A stretch of DNA of 64,000 nucleotides from Paenibacillus sinopodophylli (GCF_005930355.1 NZ_VDBO01000008.1:1-64000); one strand, 5' to 3'. Numbered from the stretch's first letter, positions 25,697-35,842 are shown. Made by a program: numbers and translations. The notes: a model not told the origin generated them from the letters alone.

Positions 25697-26674
25697 TTAA
25701 TCTAATTCCTGTTCTAAAACACCATGGACTAACCGGCGGACTTCATCCGTCGACCTGGTCTCCATTAATTGCGTTCTTAGCTCGCTTGCGCCTCTAAATC
25801 CACGAACATAGATTTTGAAAAAGCGAAGAAGCGGTTTAAATGGACGTTGCAGGTCTTCTTTTGAATATTGATCGTGAAGATCTAGCTGTAAAAGAAGTAA
25901 ATTGAGAAAATCCTTCGCGCTATGCTCTTTAGGTTCTATTTCGAATGCAAATGGATTGGTGAAAATACCGCGGCCAATCATGACACCATCAACCCCATAT
26001 TGTTCCACTAATTTCAATCCTGTCGCGCGGTCAGGAATATCTCCATTGATGGTTAACAGCGTATTAGGTGCAATTTCGTCGCGTAATTTTTTTATTTCAG
26101 GGATTAGCTCCCAGTGCGCCTCAACTTTACTCATTTCTTTCTTGGTACGAAGGTGAATGGATAGGTTCGCAATATCTTGTTTCAATATATGCCCTAACCA
26201 ATCCCGCCACTCATTAACCTCATGGTAACCCAATCTTGTTTTCACGCTAACCGGCAATCCACCAGCTTTTGCTGCTTGAATAATTTCGGCTGCAAGTTCA
26301 GGATGTTGGATTAATCCAGAGCCTTTTCCATTGGAAGCAACGTTTTGGACGGGGCATCCCATGTTTAAATCGATACCACGAAAACCAAGTTTTTTCATAT
26401 CGATACTCATCTGTTCAAAAAATGCAGGTTTATTGCCCCAAATATGGGCGACGATCGGCTGCTCATCTTCTGTGAACGTTAACCGACCACGAGTACTGTC
26501 TCTTCCTGCGGGGTTACAATAACTATCAGTACTTGTGAATTCTGTGAAAAACACGTCGGGTTTTGCAGCTGTACGAACGACGTGACGAAATACAACATCT
26601 GTGACATCTTCCATTGGCGCTAATATAAAAAATGGCTTTGGCAAATCAAGCCAAAAGTTTTGTTCGTTACTCAT
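25697..26674 (-). CDS. tRNA-dihydrouridine synthase (Dus family)
   Basis: 325 residues; ATG at 26674 is chosen because AGAGGAG lies 8 nt upstream and homologues start just before the PFFILAPM barrel strand. An in-frame upstream extension lacks a ribosome-binding site. FMN-dependent TIM-barrel enzyme that reduces uridine to dihydrouridine in tRNA. Visible motifs are [28 protein letters not shown] with the Cys expected to be the catalytic acid, [24 protein letters not shown] and [13 protein letters not shown] helical C-terminal domain follows. It faces convergent and divergent neighbours unrelated to it. The subfamily is not assigned. Confidence 0.92.
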   Translation of the reverse strand: MSNEQNFWLDLPKPFFILAPMEDVTDVVFRHVVRTAAKPDVFFTEFTSTDSYCNPAGRDSTRGRLTFTEDEQPIVAHIWGNKPAFFEQMSIDMKKLGFRGIDLNMGCPVQNVASNGKGSGLIQHPELAAEIIQAAKAGGLPVSVKTRLGYHEVNEWRDWLGHILKQDIANLSIHLRTKKEMSKVEAHWELIPEIKKLRDEIAPNTLLTINGDIPDRATGLKLVEQYGVDGVMIGRGIFTNPFAFEIEPKEHSAKDFLNLLLLQLDLHDQYSKEDLQRPFKPLLRFFKIYVRGFRGASELRTQLMETRSTDEVRRLVHGVLEQELD

Positions 26675-27008
26675 ATTATCTCCTCTTGATGCATGATCTA
26701 AAAACGATATAAGCAGTAGTAAAGTTCCTTTACCCAACATACATAATATCATTTTTTCTCGATTGTTGCACAGATTCCATAGTATGAGGACGGAAACATT
26801 GTAGTAACTGCCGTCCATCACGTATCCGACTTGCTGCTGTTGTATAGGTATGAAGTACAGGTTCATTCTGCCCAAATCGTGTTCGTTGGGTTTGTTGAAT
26901 GTAGGTACAACATTCTATACAGCTAATCATTAATTTGTTATGATGATATGAAATCTGTTAGGTTTACAAGTAAACTAACTAAATATGAGCTTCGGAGTGA
27001 ATGATTTT
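26675..27008. other. Divergent intergenic region (dus / lacI-type gene)
   Basis: About 330 bp between two divergently transcribed genes. It must hold both promoters, but I see no strong consensus pair. An imperfect inverted repeat (GAATGT / ACATTC) lies at about 26898-26914. No further gene is supported. Confidence 0.4.
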
Positions 27009-28091
27009 ATGGATAAGCCAAGAAAGGTAACGATGCAAGAGATCGCTGACAGGGTAGGAGTGTCGAAGTATGCCGTTTCCAAAGCGCTATCAGGGAAGCC
27101 TGGCATTAGTGCGGCAACGAGGGGGAAAATATTCGAAGTGGCCTCTCAGTTAGGCTATCTCGAGCAGAAACTTGGTAAACGATTACTTAACGGTAAACAA
27201 CTAGATGAAGATCAGGACAAACTTGTAGGTATTCTAATTCCTAACATTCGCAGTCAGAATAGAGATTCCGGCTATTGGGGAAAAATACTTGATGGTGTCT
27301 TCAAAAACCTTGAAGCAAGTGGGACGTCATCCGTGCTTATTACTGATGATCTACCACGCAACTTCCATAAAGTGATGCGCCCTGATGGTTTGCTAGGCAT
27401 CATCGGTATCGGACTTATCAATTCTTCTATGCTTGTTGATCTTCGTCATATCGGTGTACCATTTGTACTTGTTGATCACGAAGATGATCTCGTTAGTTCA
27501 GATAGTGTTTTTATGAATAACTATGATATCGTTCGTAAGCAAGTGAAGTATTTGATTGGTAAAGGCCATACCCATATTCAATTTGTTGGCGATTGGCGTT
27601 TTGCTCGGAGTTTTTCTGACCGCTGGAATGGCTTCAAGTCTGCGCTAGAGGAAAACGAAATCTCATATATACCAGACCGTGCGCTGCTGTCTATCCAACC
27701 AACGATGCACCCTGATAATCTGTCGCTTATCAAGCGCAGTTTCGAGCATATTAAACATAACAATCTGCCAACTGCTTTCGTATGTGCCAATGATAAAATA
27801 GCCTCGCTATGCATGCGTGCAATGGAAGAGCTGGGCATTCGTGTTCCGCTCGACACATCCGTTATGGGCTTTGACAATGATCTGGATATTCTGGAGGAGT
27901 TTCCGGAGCTGAGTACGGTTAATGCGGAGAGTGAAGAGCTAGGAATAAAGGCTGTTGATATGCTATTGCGCAGATTGACAAATACTCATATGCCTTATGA
28001 AAAGTTGTTGTTGCAAAGTGATCTTATTATTCGCAGCAGCATAGCTACTCCGCGGGTTGCTACGCTCTCTTCCAATAGCTACAGCGAATGA
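27009..28091 (+). CDS. LacI-family transcriptional repressor, probable regulator of beta-mannoside operon
   Basis: 360 residues from ATG 27009, preferred over ATG 26985 because CGGAGTGA sits 8 nt before it. The N-terminal helix-turn-helix reads VTMQEIADRVGVSKYAVSKALSG with a hinge region after it. A periplasmic-binding-protein-like sugar domain follows from about residue 70 (DKLVGILIPNIRS, FVLVDHEDD, HTHIQFVGD, AFVCANDKIA, VPLDTSVMGFDND). Proteins of this type leave DNA or change affinity when they bind sugar. It is followed by the importer and beta-mannosidase genes, whose promoter carries a palindrome over the -35. The inducer is probably a beta-mannoside (inference). Confidence 0.9.
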   Translation: MDKPRKVTMQEIADRVGVSKYAVSKALSGKPGISAATRGKIFEVASQLGYLEQKLGKRLLNGKQLDEDQDKLVGILIPNIRSQNRDSGYWGKILDGVFKNLEASGTSSVLITDDLPRNFHKVMRPDGLLGIIGIGLINSSMLVDLRHIGVPFVLVDHEDDLVSSDSVFMNNYDIVRKQVKYLIGKGHTHIQFVGDWRFARSFSDRWNGFKSALEENEISYIPDRALLSIQPTMHPDNLSLIKRSFEHIKHNNLPTAFVCANDKIASLCMRAMEELGIRVPLDTSVMGFDNDLDILEEFPELSTVNAESEELGIKAVDMLLRRLTNTHMPYEKLLLQSDLIIRSSIATPRVATLSSNSYSE

Positions 28092-28115
28092 TCATAAACA
28101 GAAAGTTATAAATAG

Positions 28116-28150
28116 AACGTCTTTGCCCGAGGAGGCAAGGACGTTTTTTC
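28116..28150 (+). terminator. Terminator after the lacI-type gene
   Basis: 12-bp hairpin AACGTCTTTGCC / GGCAAGGACGTT with one G-T pair and a CGAGGA loop, then TTTTTTC. It separates the repressor from the importer operon. Confidence 0.82.
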
Positions 28151-28236
28151 TATTATTAATCGTTAAGCATTTTTTTGTTATTGTTGAAATCGCTTAAAGT
28201 AAACCTTTATTAAAAATTTATACATAAAATTTAGTC

Positions 28237-28294
28237 GAATTTAGTTGACTGAATTCGTTTCATCTTTTAATATGAACTAAAGAAAGCGTAATCA
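28237..28294 (+). promoter_or_regulatory. Promoter, LacI-type operator and cre-like site of the mannoside operon
   Basis: -35 TTGACT (28245-28250), 17-bp spacer, -10 TAATAT (28268-28273). A 22-bp near-perfect palindrome with arms CGAATTTAGT and ACTGAATTCG (28236-28257) covers the -35. AAGAAAGCGTAATCA (28280-28294), one mismatch from the cre consensus WTGNAANCGNWNNCW, lies at the predicted start site. A second weak cre-like match is at 28184-28198. Repression by the LacI-type protein and by CcpA is inferred from position. Confidence 0.72.
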
Positions 28295-28335
28295 TTAACA
28301 GATACGATCGATTCTAACAGAAATGGGGTAATGCT

Positions 28336-29247
28336 ATGTTCGGAAAAAAAATAGGCACCAAAAGAAAATATGAGCACAATGTAGCCGGATACGTTTTTAT
28401 TTCTCCTTGGCTGCTAGGCTTTCTTCTTTTAACACTCTGGCCAATTATACAATCCTTTTATTTGTCCTTTACGCAGTATTCGCTTCTCGATTCCCCGACC
28501 TGGGTGGGAACAGGCAATTATGAAGCTATTTTTCAGAAAGATAGACTGTTTATCAAATCACTTGTTGTCACCTTTACCTTCGTATTATTTGCAGTCCCTA
28601 TCAAATTGTTTTTCTCCTTAATGGTAGCCATGCTGCTTAATCGAGATATTAAAGGTATGAGTCTATATCGAACATTGATCTATTTCCCGTCTCTTATCGG
28701 TGGAAGTATCGCGGTGGCCGCACTATGGCGCAATATGTTCGGATTGGATGGCTACATTAACCATATTCTAAGCTGGTTTAGCATCGAAGGAATTGGTTGG
28801 ATTTCTAATCCCAAGACAGCACTTAGCACACTCATTCTTCTTAGTGCTTGGCAGTTTGGTTCAACCATGGTTATATTCTTGGCTGGATTAAAGCAGATTC
28901 CGAAAGATTTGTATGAGTCCGCGTCTGTTGATGGAGCTGGTTTTTTCAGGAAGTTCTCCAATATTACCATTCCGATGCTTTCGCCAGTTATGTTCTTCAA
29001 CCTTGTTCTTGGCATCATTAATGCTTTTCAAATGTTCACCTCAGCATTCGTTATTACAGCAGGTGGACCTGCAAATTCGACTTACATGTATGTTCTGTTC
29101 CTTTATGAAAAGGCATTCAAGCAATTTCAAATGGGTTATGCTTCTGCGTTAGGTTGGATTTTGCTTCTTATTATTGGCCTCCTCACAGTTATTAACTTCG
29201 TTGCATCTAAATACTGGGTGCATTACGAATCAGAAGGGGGGAAATAA
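28336..29247 (+). CDS. CUT1 ABC sugar permease, MalF/LacF-like (beta-mannoside importer)
   Basis: 303 residues, six predicted membrane segments starting with YVFISPWLLGFLLLTLWPII. The EAA loop that docks the ATPase reads YESASVDGAGFFRKFSNITIP. It pairs with the MalG-like permease encoded 2 nt downstream and the binding protein after that. No ATPase gene is in the operon; CUT1 systems of this kind usually borrow a shared MsmX/UgpC-type ATPase. The substrate is inferred from the linked beta-mannosidase as mannobiose or mannooligosaccharide. Confidence 0.92.
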   Translation: MFGKKIGTKRKYEHNVAGYVFISPWLLGFLLLTLWPIIQSFYLSFTQYSLLDSPTWVGTGNYEAIFQKDRLFIKSLVVTFTFVLFAVPIKLFFSLMVAMLLNRDIKGMSLYRTLIYFPSLIGGSIAVAALWRNMFGLDGYINHILSWFSIEGIGWISNPKTALSTLILLSAWQFGSTMVIFLAGLKQIPKDLYESASVDGAGFFRKFSNITIPMLSPVMFFNLVLGIINAFQMFTSAFVITAGGPANSTYMYVLFLYEKAFKQFQMGYASALGWILLLIIGLLTVINFVASKYWVHYESEGGK

Positions 29248-29249
29248 AG

Positions 29250-30083
29250 ATGACAGCAGAAGCGAAGAGGTCTTGGAGAAGTCATCTTATCTTGATCCCA
29301 TTCTCTTTACTTATGATCTACCCCGTTATTTGGTGGATCGGTGCCTCTTTCAAAAGCACCGCGGAGTTATCTTTACCATCTCTGTTTCCTGAGCAGTGGA
29401 TGTGGCAGAACTATACGGATGGCTGGGCTTTTTCATCCAAATATACGTTTACAACGTTTTTCGCCAATACACTGATGATGGAGTTTTGGAATGTACTTGG
29501 TGGTGTATTAACAGCGGCTCTTGTAGGTTATGGCTTTGGGAGACTCAATTTCAGGTTCCGTAACTTCTGGTTCGCTGTACTAATGGCAACACTTATGCTG
29601 CCTGCTCAAGTGACCGTCGTTCCACAATATATCCTGTATAACAAGCTTGGTTTCGTAGATAGCTACGTTCCGCTTATCTTACCTCACTTCTTTGGAGGAG
29701 GAGCTTTCTTTATCTTTTTGGTTGTGCAGTTTATTCGAGGAATTCCACGTGAACTGGATGAAGCGGCTCAAATTGACGGTGCTTCGGTATATGGCATTTT
29801 CTTTAGAATTATTATGCCGCTAATCAAGCCGTCCCTTTACACCGTAGGAATATTCACCTTCCTGTGGAGCTGGGATGATTTCTTCTCGCAGCTGCTCTAT
29901 CTGAGCTCAGTTGAGAAATTCACAGTTGGTCTTGGTCTTCGGATGTTTATTGACCAGTTTGAAGTGCAATGGGGACAATTGCTTGCTATGTCATTGCTGT
30001 CTGTCCTGCCATCAGCCATTATCTTCTTCGTGGCACAGAAGCACTTCGTTGAGGGCATTGCGACAACAGGAATTAAAGGCTAG
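29250..30083 (+). CDS. CUT1 ABC sugar permease, MalG-like (beta-mannoside importer)
   Basis: 277 residues, start ATG 29250 with GGGGGG 8 nt upstream. Six predicted membrane helices and the EAA loop LDEAAQIDGASVYGIFFRI. The end VEGIATTGIKG is typical for MalG-type subunits. Co-transcribed with the partner permease and forms the channel with it. Confidence 0.92.
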   Translation: MTAEAKRSWRSHLILIPFSLLMIYPVIWWIGASFKSTAELSLPSLFPEQWMWQNYTDGWAFSSKYTFTTFFANTLMMEFWNVLGGVLTAALVGYGFGRLNFRFRNFWFAVLMATLMLPAQVTVVPQYILYNKLGFVDSYVPLILPHFFGGGAFFIFLVVQFIRGIPRELDEAAQIDGASVYGIFFRIIMPLIKPSLYTVGIFTFLWSWDDFFSQLLYLSSVEKFTVGLGLRMFIDQFEVQWGQLLAMSLLSVLPSAIIFFVAQKHFVEGIATTGIKG

Positions 30084-30148
30084 TTCTACCCAACTAACAG
30101 CAACACCCACATTTATATATACAACTTAAAAAAGGGAGTGTTCAAAGT

Positions 30149-31450
30149 ATGAAAACAGCAAAGCCTTGGTTGAAAATGTTAACGACAGGTATTCTTGCTT
30201 CGGCTCTAGTTATTTCTGGATGCAGCTCATCCAAGTCTCCGGAAGCTTCAAATACCCCAGCTGCTGCGAGTGAGAAGAATCTGAAAATCATGTGGTGGGG
30301 ATCTGATGGACGTCACGAAGCAACGAACAAAGTTTTAGACCTTTATACGAGTAAAAATGAGGGTATCAAATTCACACCAGAATTTACAGCATGGGATGGC
30401 TACTGGAGCAAGCTGCCTACTCTATCGGCTTCTCGGACGCTGCCGGATGTGCTGCAAATGGATGCAGCTTATATCGAGAGCTACGTTAAGCGCGGTTTGT
30501 TAGCTGATTTGTCTGATCTCGATCTGTCAGGCATTGTTGACGAGAATGTACTTGAGAACGTGAAAATTGACGGAAAATTATATGGGATACCGCTTAGCTA
30601 TAACGGACAAGCGATGGTATATGATAAGGCCGCTCTTGATCAATACGGCGTAACACTTCCGCAAAACAATTGGACGTGGGAAGATTTCTTTAACTTTGCT
30701 CGTGAAGCTCGTACAAAGCTGCCTAGCGATAAATATCCTATTGATGATTTGAGAAATATTTGGGAATGGTATCAGTTCTACCAAACATCAAAAGGCCTTG
30801 GACCAATTTTCAAGGAAGGGAAATTTAACCTAGACAAAGATACTTGGATGGAATTCAACAATATCTACGCTGAATTCTCGAAGCAAGGCATTGTGCCGAA
30901 AGCGGATTTGCAGCTTTCTGCAAAAGAAAATGATCCACAAACAGATACGTTTGCTAAAGGACGTGTATTGCTGCGAGGTTCCTCCGTTGGTTCTGCAACA
31001 GCAGTAGAAGCATTGCTTCCTAATGGAGATATTCAAGTGAATAGCTATCCAATTGGAACAGCTGGTGGTGGTTGGGCACAATCAACGATCTTCTTCTCTA
31101 TCAATGCGGATTCCCCAAATATCGAAGAAGCTAAACAATTTTTGAAATGGTTCATTTCTGACCAAGAGGCTGGTAAAATTCTGGGGACAACTCGCGGTAT
31201 TCCGATCAATAGCGAAGTGTTGGGAGCTATTGAATCTACCCTTACAAGTGGTGAACAGCTAGGTATTCAGCTTCTTGATGTAGCTAAAACGAATGCGCTG
31301 CCATTCTATCCAGCACCAGCTGGCGCTGAAGATTTCACAGCGACATACAAATCAGAGCTAGAAGCTGTCATGTTCGGTCAAATTACATTAGAGCAAGCTT
31401 ATGAAACGCTCGTTGAAAAAGGTAAAGCTGCTGAGTCTAACAATTCGTAA
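30149..31450 (+). CDS. Lipoprotein sugar-binding protein of the mannoside importer
   Basis: 433 residues with signal peptide and lipobox (VISGC, Cys near residue 26), then a Ser/Pro/Ala linker and a family-1 solute-binding fold (LKIMWWGSDGRHEATNKVLDL, RTLPDVLQMDAAYI, GKLYGIPLSYNGQAMVYDK). It would be lipid-anchored outside the membrane and deliver sugar to the two permeases. An internal hairpin follows in the mRNA before the mannosidase gene, which may keep this gene more abundant than the enzyme. Confidence 0.92.
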   Translation: MKTAKPWLKMLTTGILASALVISGCSSSKSPEASNTPAAASEKNLKIMWWGSDGRHEATNKVLDLYTSKNEGIKFTPEFTAWDGYWSKLPTLSASRTLPDVLQMDAAYIESYVKRGLLADLSDLDLSGIVDENVLENVKIDGKLYGIPLSYNGQAMVYDKAALDQYGVTLPQNNWTWEDFFNFAREARTKLPSDKYPIDDLRNIWEWYQFYQTSKGLGPIFKEGKFNLDKDTWMEFNNIYAEFSKQGIVPKADLQLSAKENDPQTDTFAKGRVLLRGSSVGSATAVEALLPNGDIQVNSYPIGTAGGGWAQSTIFFSINADSPNIEEAKQFLKWFISDQEAGKILGTTRGIPINSEVLGAIESTLTSGEQLGIQLLDVAKTNALPFYPAPAGAEDFTATYKSELEAVMFGQITLEQAYETLVEKGKAAESNNS

Positions 31451-31498
31451 CCAAGTAACAAAGGTAGAGGCAACGATTTAACTTATACAGACAGTTAT

Positions 31499-31549
31499 CA
31501 GGTCCGGTGAGGCTTAAGTGTGTTTAGCTTAAGACTTACTCGGACCTGA
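31499..31549 (+). terminator. Intercistronic hairpin (partial terminator or mRNA stabiliser)
   Basis: Long stem: AGGTCCG with CGGACCT outside and CTTAAG with CTTAAG inside, with mismatches between. The T run is poor (AAATTTATT), so read-through into the mannosidase gene is expected. Confidence 0.55.
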
Positions 31550-31576
31550 AATTTATTCATTGCATTGGAGGGTTAT

Positions 31577-34102
31577 ATGGAGCTTACAGCAGAATGGAGA
31601 TTACAGGGTTATGACATAGGGCAAGTACCAGCATTGCAAATTGCTGATGCAGGTCTAGACGACCGATTCTGGATGACAGCTAAAGTACCAGGCTGTGTCC
31701 ATTCAACACTTATTGAAAGAAACTTAATTACCGATCCTTACTTTGGACATAACGATATCAGTTCACGCTGGATTGAGGACAAGGAATGGTGGTACAGAAC
31801 AAAGTTTCAACTGGACCAGGGCTTGCAGAAGCAAGAGAAGTTAGAGATTTTCTTTGAGGGTCTCGACACGTTTGCAACTGTCTTTGTCAACGGTCTAGAA
31901 ATCGGTAAAACCGCGAATATGCATCGTGGCTATACGTTTGATATCACTAGAGTTGTGAAGCCTGGTAAAAATACGATTGCAGTTAAATTTGATCCATTAT
32001 CCCTTCATCATAAGGACAAGGCGCTTATGCAATGGTCCTCTTATACGAAGGAACGTCCTTGGATAAGAAAGGCAGCCATGAATTATGGATGGGACTGGGG
32101 TCCACGCATGGTGACAGTAGGCATTTGGGGAAAAGTACATGTACTTAGAAGTGTCCAGGCGCGTTTGGATAGCGTATTTGCTCAATCACTCTCGTGTAGC
32201 TTGGAACAGGCTTCGGTACAAGTATCGGTTGATATGAAACGCTTTTCTTCTAATCAAGATTTCGTTGTCCAAACCAAACTAGTCGATGTAGAAGGCCGTA
32301 TTGCTGCTGAATCAACTCATTTGGTTCACGACAAGAGTACAACCTGCCTGCTCAATATTAGTAACCCGAAATTATGGTGGACGCATGATCTTGGTGAGTC
32401 TTATCTATACCAGCTTGAAGTTGTACTGCTTGCTAATGATGTTCCTGTGGATCAATATAGTCAATCCTTTGGTATTCGTTCAATTGAGCTTCAATTACAG
32501 GATGATCTAGGTAATCATGCTTTTGCTTTCCTTCTTAATGGTGTAAAGCTGTTCGCCAAAGGCTCCAACTGGATTCCTGTTGATCATTTTATTGGCAGTG
32601 CACCAGATAAGCGCTACACGGATTTGATAGAGCTTGCAGTAGACAGCAACATGAATATGCTTCGTGTATGGGCGGGTGGTATTTATGAAAAGGATGTTTT
32701 CTATAAAGAGTGTGACCGTCTCGGTTTGCTGGTATGGCAAGACTTCGCTTTCGCTAATGCTCTATTCCCGGATTTCAATGCCGATTTTATGGAAAATGTG
32801 AGACAGGAAGCCCTCTATAATATTAAGCGGTTGAGAAAGTATACTTCTTTGGCACTATGGTGCGGCAATAACGAAATTGATTGGTTATACGATATGAAGT
32901 CTGCGGATGGTGACATTACTTGTCCATTTTATGGTGAAACGATCTATCATGAGCTTATACCTGAGCTACTTGGTGAATTGGACACTTCGCGTCCTTATTG
33001 GCCATCGTCTCCATATGGAGGTAACGATGCTAATGATCCTAATGAAGGAGATCGTCATAATTGGCAAGTTTGGCACGGATCCGTATATCCACGCAAATTT
33101 GGCGAAAAAACAATGCTGGATTACAGTATCGAAGGTGTCACGTTTAAAAATTATAAAAAGGATTATACGTTATTCAGCAGCGAATTCGGCATGCATGCTT
33201 CTGCTAATCGCTACACGCTCGAGAAGTATATCCCAGAAGGACAATTTTACTGGGGCAGCACAGAGATGGCTTATCGCAACAAAGATACGAATCATCAAAA
33301 GGGTATTCTACTTATGGAAGGATTTACTGGTATTCCGAGCAATATTGAGGAGTACATGAATTATTCCATGCTGACACAAGCAGAAGGACTCAAATATGGC
33401 ATCGAGCATTATCGCCGTAACAAAGCACGGACAAGCGGTTCCTTGATCTGGCAGCATAATGACAGCTGGCCGGGGACAAGCTGGTCGCTAATTGATTATG
33501 AGCTGCTGCCAAAAGCATCCTTTTATTACGCGCGTAAATTTTATCATCCACTCTTGCTGACTATTGATTACGAACCAGAAAGTCCTATTGTGCTTTGGGC
33601 AGTCAATGATCGTTTGGATACTTATGAGGGCAACGTGGAACTGAAGATTTATCATATGGATGGGACTCTCATCAAGCGGCAGGAGGTTGTGGCTAAAGTA
33701 ACAGCAAATTCAGCTGTTAAGCTAGGCAAGTGGGAAGAAAATGAATTGCTCGGAGACATTCCGGCAGAAGAAGTTGTAGTGAAGCTGTCTGCTGAACAAT
33801 GGGATTGCTTTGACAATTACTATTACCTAAGAGATTACCGACTTCTTAGACTACCTGAATCCAGTCTTGCTGCCCATTGGGATGGTGAGCAAGGCACGTT
33901 ACACGTTCAGGCTAATGCTGCTGTTGCTCGGATGATCAATATTCAAATTGCCCAAGGCAATGTCCGTATGAGTGACAACTTTTTTGATTTGCTGCCAGGA
34001 GAAAGCAAGAGCATTGTAATAACACAAGCAGATGGTCTTCCACTTTCCGTTGACACGATCCGAGTACATGCACTTAATGCGAGAGCGGTTAGTCTGGATT
34101 AG
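31577..34102 (+). CDS. Beta-mannosidase, GH2
   Basis: 841 residues; ATG 31577 chosen with GGAGGG just upstream. It hydrolyses terminal beta-1,4-mannose from mannooligosaccharides. There is no signal peptide, so it acts in the cytoplasm on imported sugar. GH2 layout: N-terminal jelly roll (VPGCVHSTLIERNLI, RWIEDKEWWYRTKF), Ig-like domain, then TIM barrel. Acid/base Glu433 lies in LWCGNNEIDW and nucleophile Glu536 in FSSEFGMHAS. Other mannosidase landmarks are NYGWDWGPRM and LRVWAGGIYE. C-terminal beta domains complete a full-length enzyme. Last gene of the operon. Confidence 0.94.
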   Translation: MELTAEWRLQGYDIGQVPALQIADAGLDDRFWMTAKVPGCVHSTLIERNLITDPYFGHNDISSRWIEDKEWWYRTKFQLDQGLQKQEKLEIFFEGLDTFATVFVNGLEIGKTANMHRGYTFDITRVVKPGKNTIAVKFDPLSLHHKDKALMQWSSYTKERPWIRKAAMNYGWDWGPRMVTVGIWGKVHVLRSVQARLDSVFAQSLSCSLEQASVQVSVDMKRFSSNQDFVVQTKLVDVEGRIAAESTHLVHDKSTTCLLNISNPKLWWTHDLGESYLYQLEVVLLANDVPVDQYSQSFGIRSIELQLQDDLGNHAFAFLLNGVKLFAKGSNWIPVDHFIGSAPDKRYTDLIELAVDSNMNMLRVWAGGIYEKDVFYKECDRLGLLVWQDFAFANALFPDFNADFMENVRQEALYNIKRLRKYTSLALWCGNNEIDWLYDMKSADGDITCPFYGETIYHELIPELLGELDTSRPYWPSSPYGGNDANDPNEGDRHNWQVWHGSVYPRKFGEKTMLDYSIEGVTFKNYKKDYTLFSSEFGMHASANRYTLEKYIPEGQFYWGSTEMAYRNKDTNHQKGILLMEGFTGIPSNIEEYMNYSMLTQAEGLKYGIEHYRRNKARTSGSLIWQHNDSWPGTSWSLIDYELLPKASFYYARKFYHPLLLTIDYEPESPIVLWAVNDRLDTYEGNVELKIYHMDGTLIKRQEVVAKVTANSAVKLGKWEENELLGDIPAEEVVVKLSAEQWDCFDNYYYLRDYRLLRLPESSLAAHWDGEQGTLHVQANAAVARMINIQIAQGNVRMSDNFFDLLPGESKSIVITQADGLPLSVDTIRVHALNARAVSLD

Positions 34103-34408
34103 CAAAACTCGATCAAAACGATAGAAAGCATATGAAAAATGAACAAAAACGAAAGCAAACGGTTAAAGAACAGGCTACTTCCTGTACATAGGAGGTAGTC
34201 TGTTTGTTGTGCGAAATGTAAAGTATTTGTAAACCATCTCCTATCGCCCCAACATGCATTGATTAATAGACAAACAATTTGTATGATAGGTTAGGCAACA
34301 TGAAAGCAATATAAACCACATAAAAACTACTGTGTGATTACTTGAAACTATGTGAAAAACATGCAAGTTGTCGTATAATTTGAATAAGAATGAGGGATAG
34401 GCTTAGGG
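34103..34408. other. Intergenic region with terminator and promoter
   Basis: Contains a hairpin (34169-34207: AACAGGCTACTTCCT, GTACAT, AGGAGGTAGTCTGTT, G-T pairs) followed by TTTGTTGT, probably ending the mannoside operon. A TATAAT -10 lies at 34374-34379 with only a weak -35 (TGTGAA at 34351) ahead of the MATE gene. No gene is supported. Confidence 0.6.
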
Positions 34409-35794
34409 ATGAATACGATCAGAAAGTCAGAGTTTAATCGCGAGATGAAAGGATTGGTCATTCCGTCTGTCCTGCAAATGCTTGTTGGCAATTCGTTCTC
34501 GTTAGTTAATATGCTTATGGTGACTAGCTTAGGGGATGGAGCAGTCGCTGTAACTGCCGCGGCGGGCAGAATTAGCTTCATTCTATCGATGATCCTTACT
34601 GCAGTCTATGGGATGACCGCCTACATGACCCAATATTATGGCAAGCAGCAGTATACGCTTATGCGGGCGACATTCGGTTTTATGCTGCTGATTGGAATAG
34701 GTATGAGTTTACTGGCATTTGTGGTTGTGTCGACTTGGAAGGAGCCAATTCTAACGCTTTTTATTAAGGATGCTGAATTAATACCGCTTGGTGTGCAATA
34801 CGTGACGATTATGGCGTTTGTTTTTCTGATTAGTGCAATTCGAGATGCCTATGCTCAGGCGCTTGGCTCGATCGGGAAGGTTAAAGTCACGTTATATGTC
34901 GGACTATTCGCAATGGCTGTTAATATTGTATTGGACTACGGCCTCATTTATGGAAAACTCGGCTTCCCCGAACTCGGTGTTGCAGGAGCCGCATGGGGAA
35001 CGTTAATTTCTTCGGGTATAAGTCTGTTGTTTTTGTTTGTTTTCATTTATAGTAAATCGTATTATTTTAATATTGGAGCTAGGGAGCTGTTTAGTTTTCC
35101 TGTGAAGCTGCGTAAGCAGGTACTCAAAACGATCTCGCCGCTCGTGTTCCACGAAGGCATGTGGTCGATTGGCAATATGTTGTACGCTGTAGCTTTCGGG
35201 TCATTAGGTATCGCAGCATTGACGACATTCCAGCTGGCGAATACGCTGCAGGGGTATTTTATGATGGGTATCCACGGATTTGCCTATGCAGCGAAGGTAA
35301 TGATTGGTCAAAAGTTAGGACAGGATAATCAAGAGCTGGCGATGGATTATGGTCGTAGATTTACTCGGATTTCGGTTATCATTGGTATAGTGATTAGTGT
35401 TGTCCTTGTGATCGTTTCGCCGTTCGTGTCCCTTGTGTTTCCGAAGCTAAGCGCTGAGGTTCATGCTTCTTTAGGAAATGTTCTCCTATTGCAAGCACTA
35501 GCGATGACCGCATTTTTCTTGAATAATGTGTGGATTGTCGGTATGTTTAGAGCAGGTGGAGATAATTTGTTTACGATGAACATGATTCTAATTACGACAT
35601 GGGGGATCGCATTGCCGGCGGTATTCGTTGGTGCGTATGTGCTCCATCTGCCGCTCGAATGGGTTTATGGTCTATTTTTATGTGAAGAGATTAGCAAGGC
35701 CTTGATCGGATATAGACGTTATCGCTCTCAGAGATGGATGCGGAATTTGGTTGGGACTATTCCGGACTCGCCTTCAGCAACTGCATCTTTATAA
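34409..35794 (+). CDS. MATE-family multidrug/cation exporter
   Basis: 461 residues, 12 predicted membrane helices in two similar halves (VIPSVLQMLVGNSFSLVNMLMV; TISPLVFHEGMWSIGNMLY). Typical MATE patterns include MTAYMTQYYGKQQ, AYAQALGSIGKVK and GLIYGKLGFPELGVAGAAWGT. It exports cationic drugs or metabolites in exchange for sodium or protons. The DeoR-type gene starts 49 nt downstream on the same strand, so the two may be co-transcribed. The substrate cannot be predicted. Confidence 0.9.
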   Translation: MNTIRKSEFNREMKGLVIPSVLQMLVGNSFSLVNMLMVTSLGDGAVAVTAAAGRISFILSMILTAVYGMTAYMTQYYGKQQYTLMRATFGFMLLIGIGMSLLAFVVVSTWKEPILTLFIKDAELIPLGVQYVTIMAFVFLISAIRDAYAQALGSIGKVKVTLYVGLFAMAVNIVLDYGLIYGKLGFPELGVAGAAWGTLISSGISLLFLFVFIYSKSYYFNIGARELFSFPVKLRKQVLKTISPLVFHEGMWSIGNMLYAVAFGSLGIAALTTFQLANTLQGYFMMGIHGFAYAAKVMIGQKLGQDNQELAMDYGRRFTRISVIIGIVISVVLVIVSPFVSLVFPKLSAEVHASLGNVLLLQALAMTAFFLNNVWIVGMFRAGGDNLFTMNMILITTWGIALPAVFVGAYVLHLPLEWVYGLFLCEEISKALIGYRRYRSQRWMRNLVGTIPDSPSATASL

Positions 35795-35842
35795 GCTATG
35801 AGTGCGTGAGAATAGTAGTGAAGTAGAATAGGAGGGTTTGCG

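Noticed and set aside
26675-26875. N-terminal extension of the dihydrouridine synthase
   Set aside because: An internal ATG at 26674 has a well-placed AGAGGAG and matches the usual enzyme start; the extension looks random.
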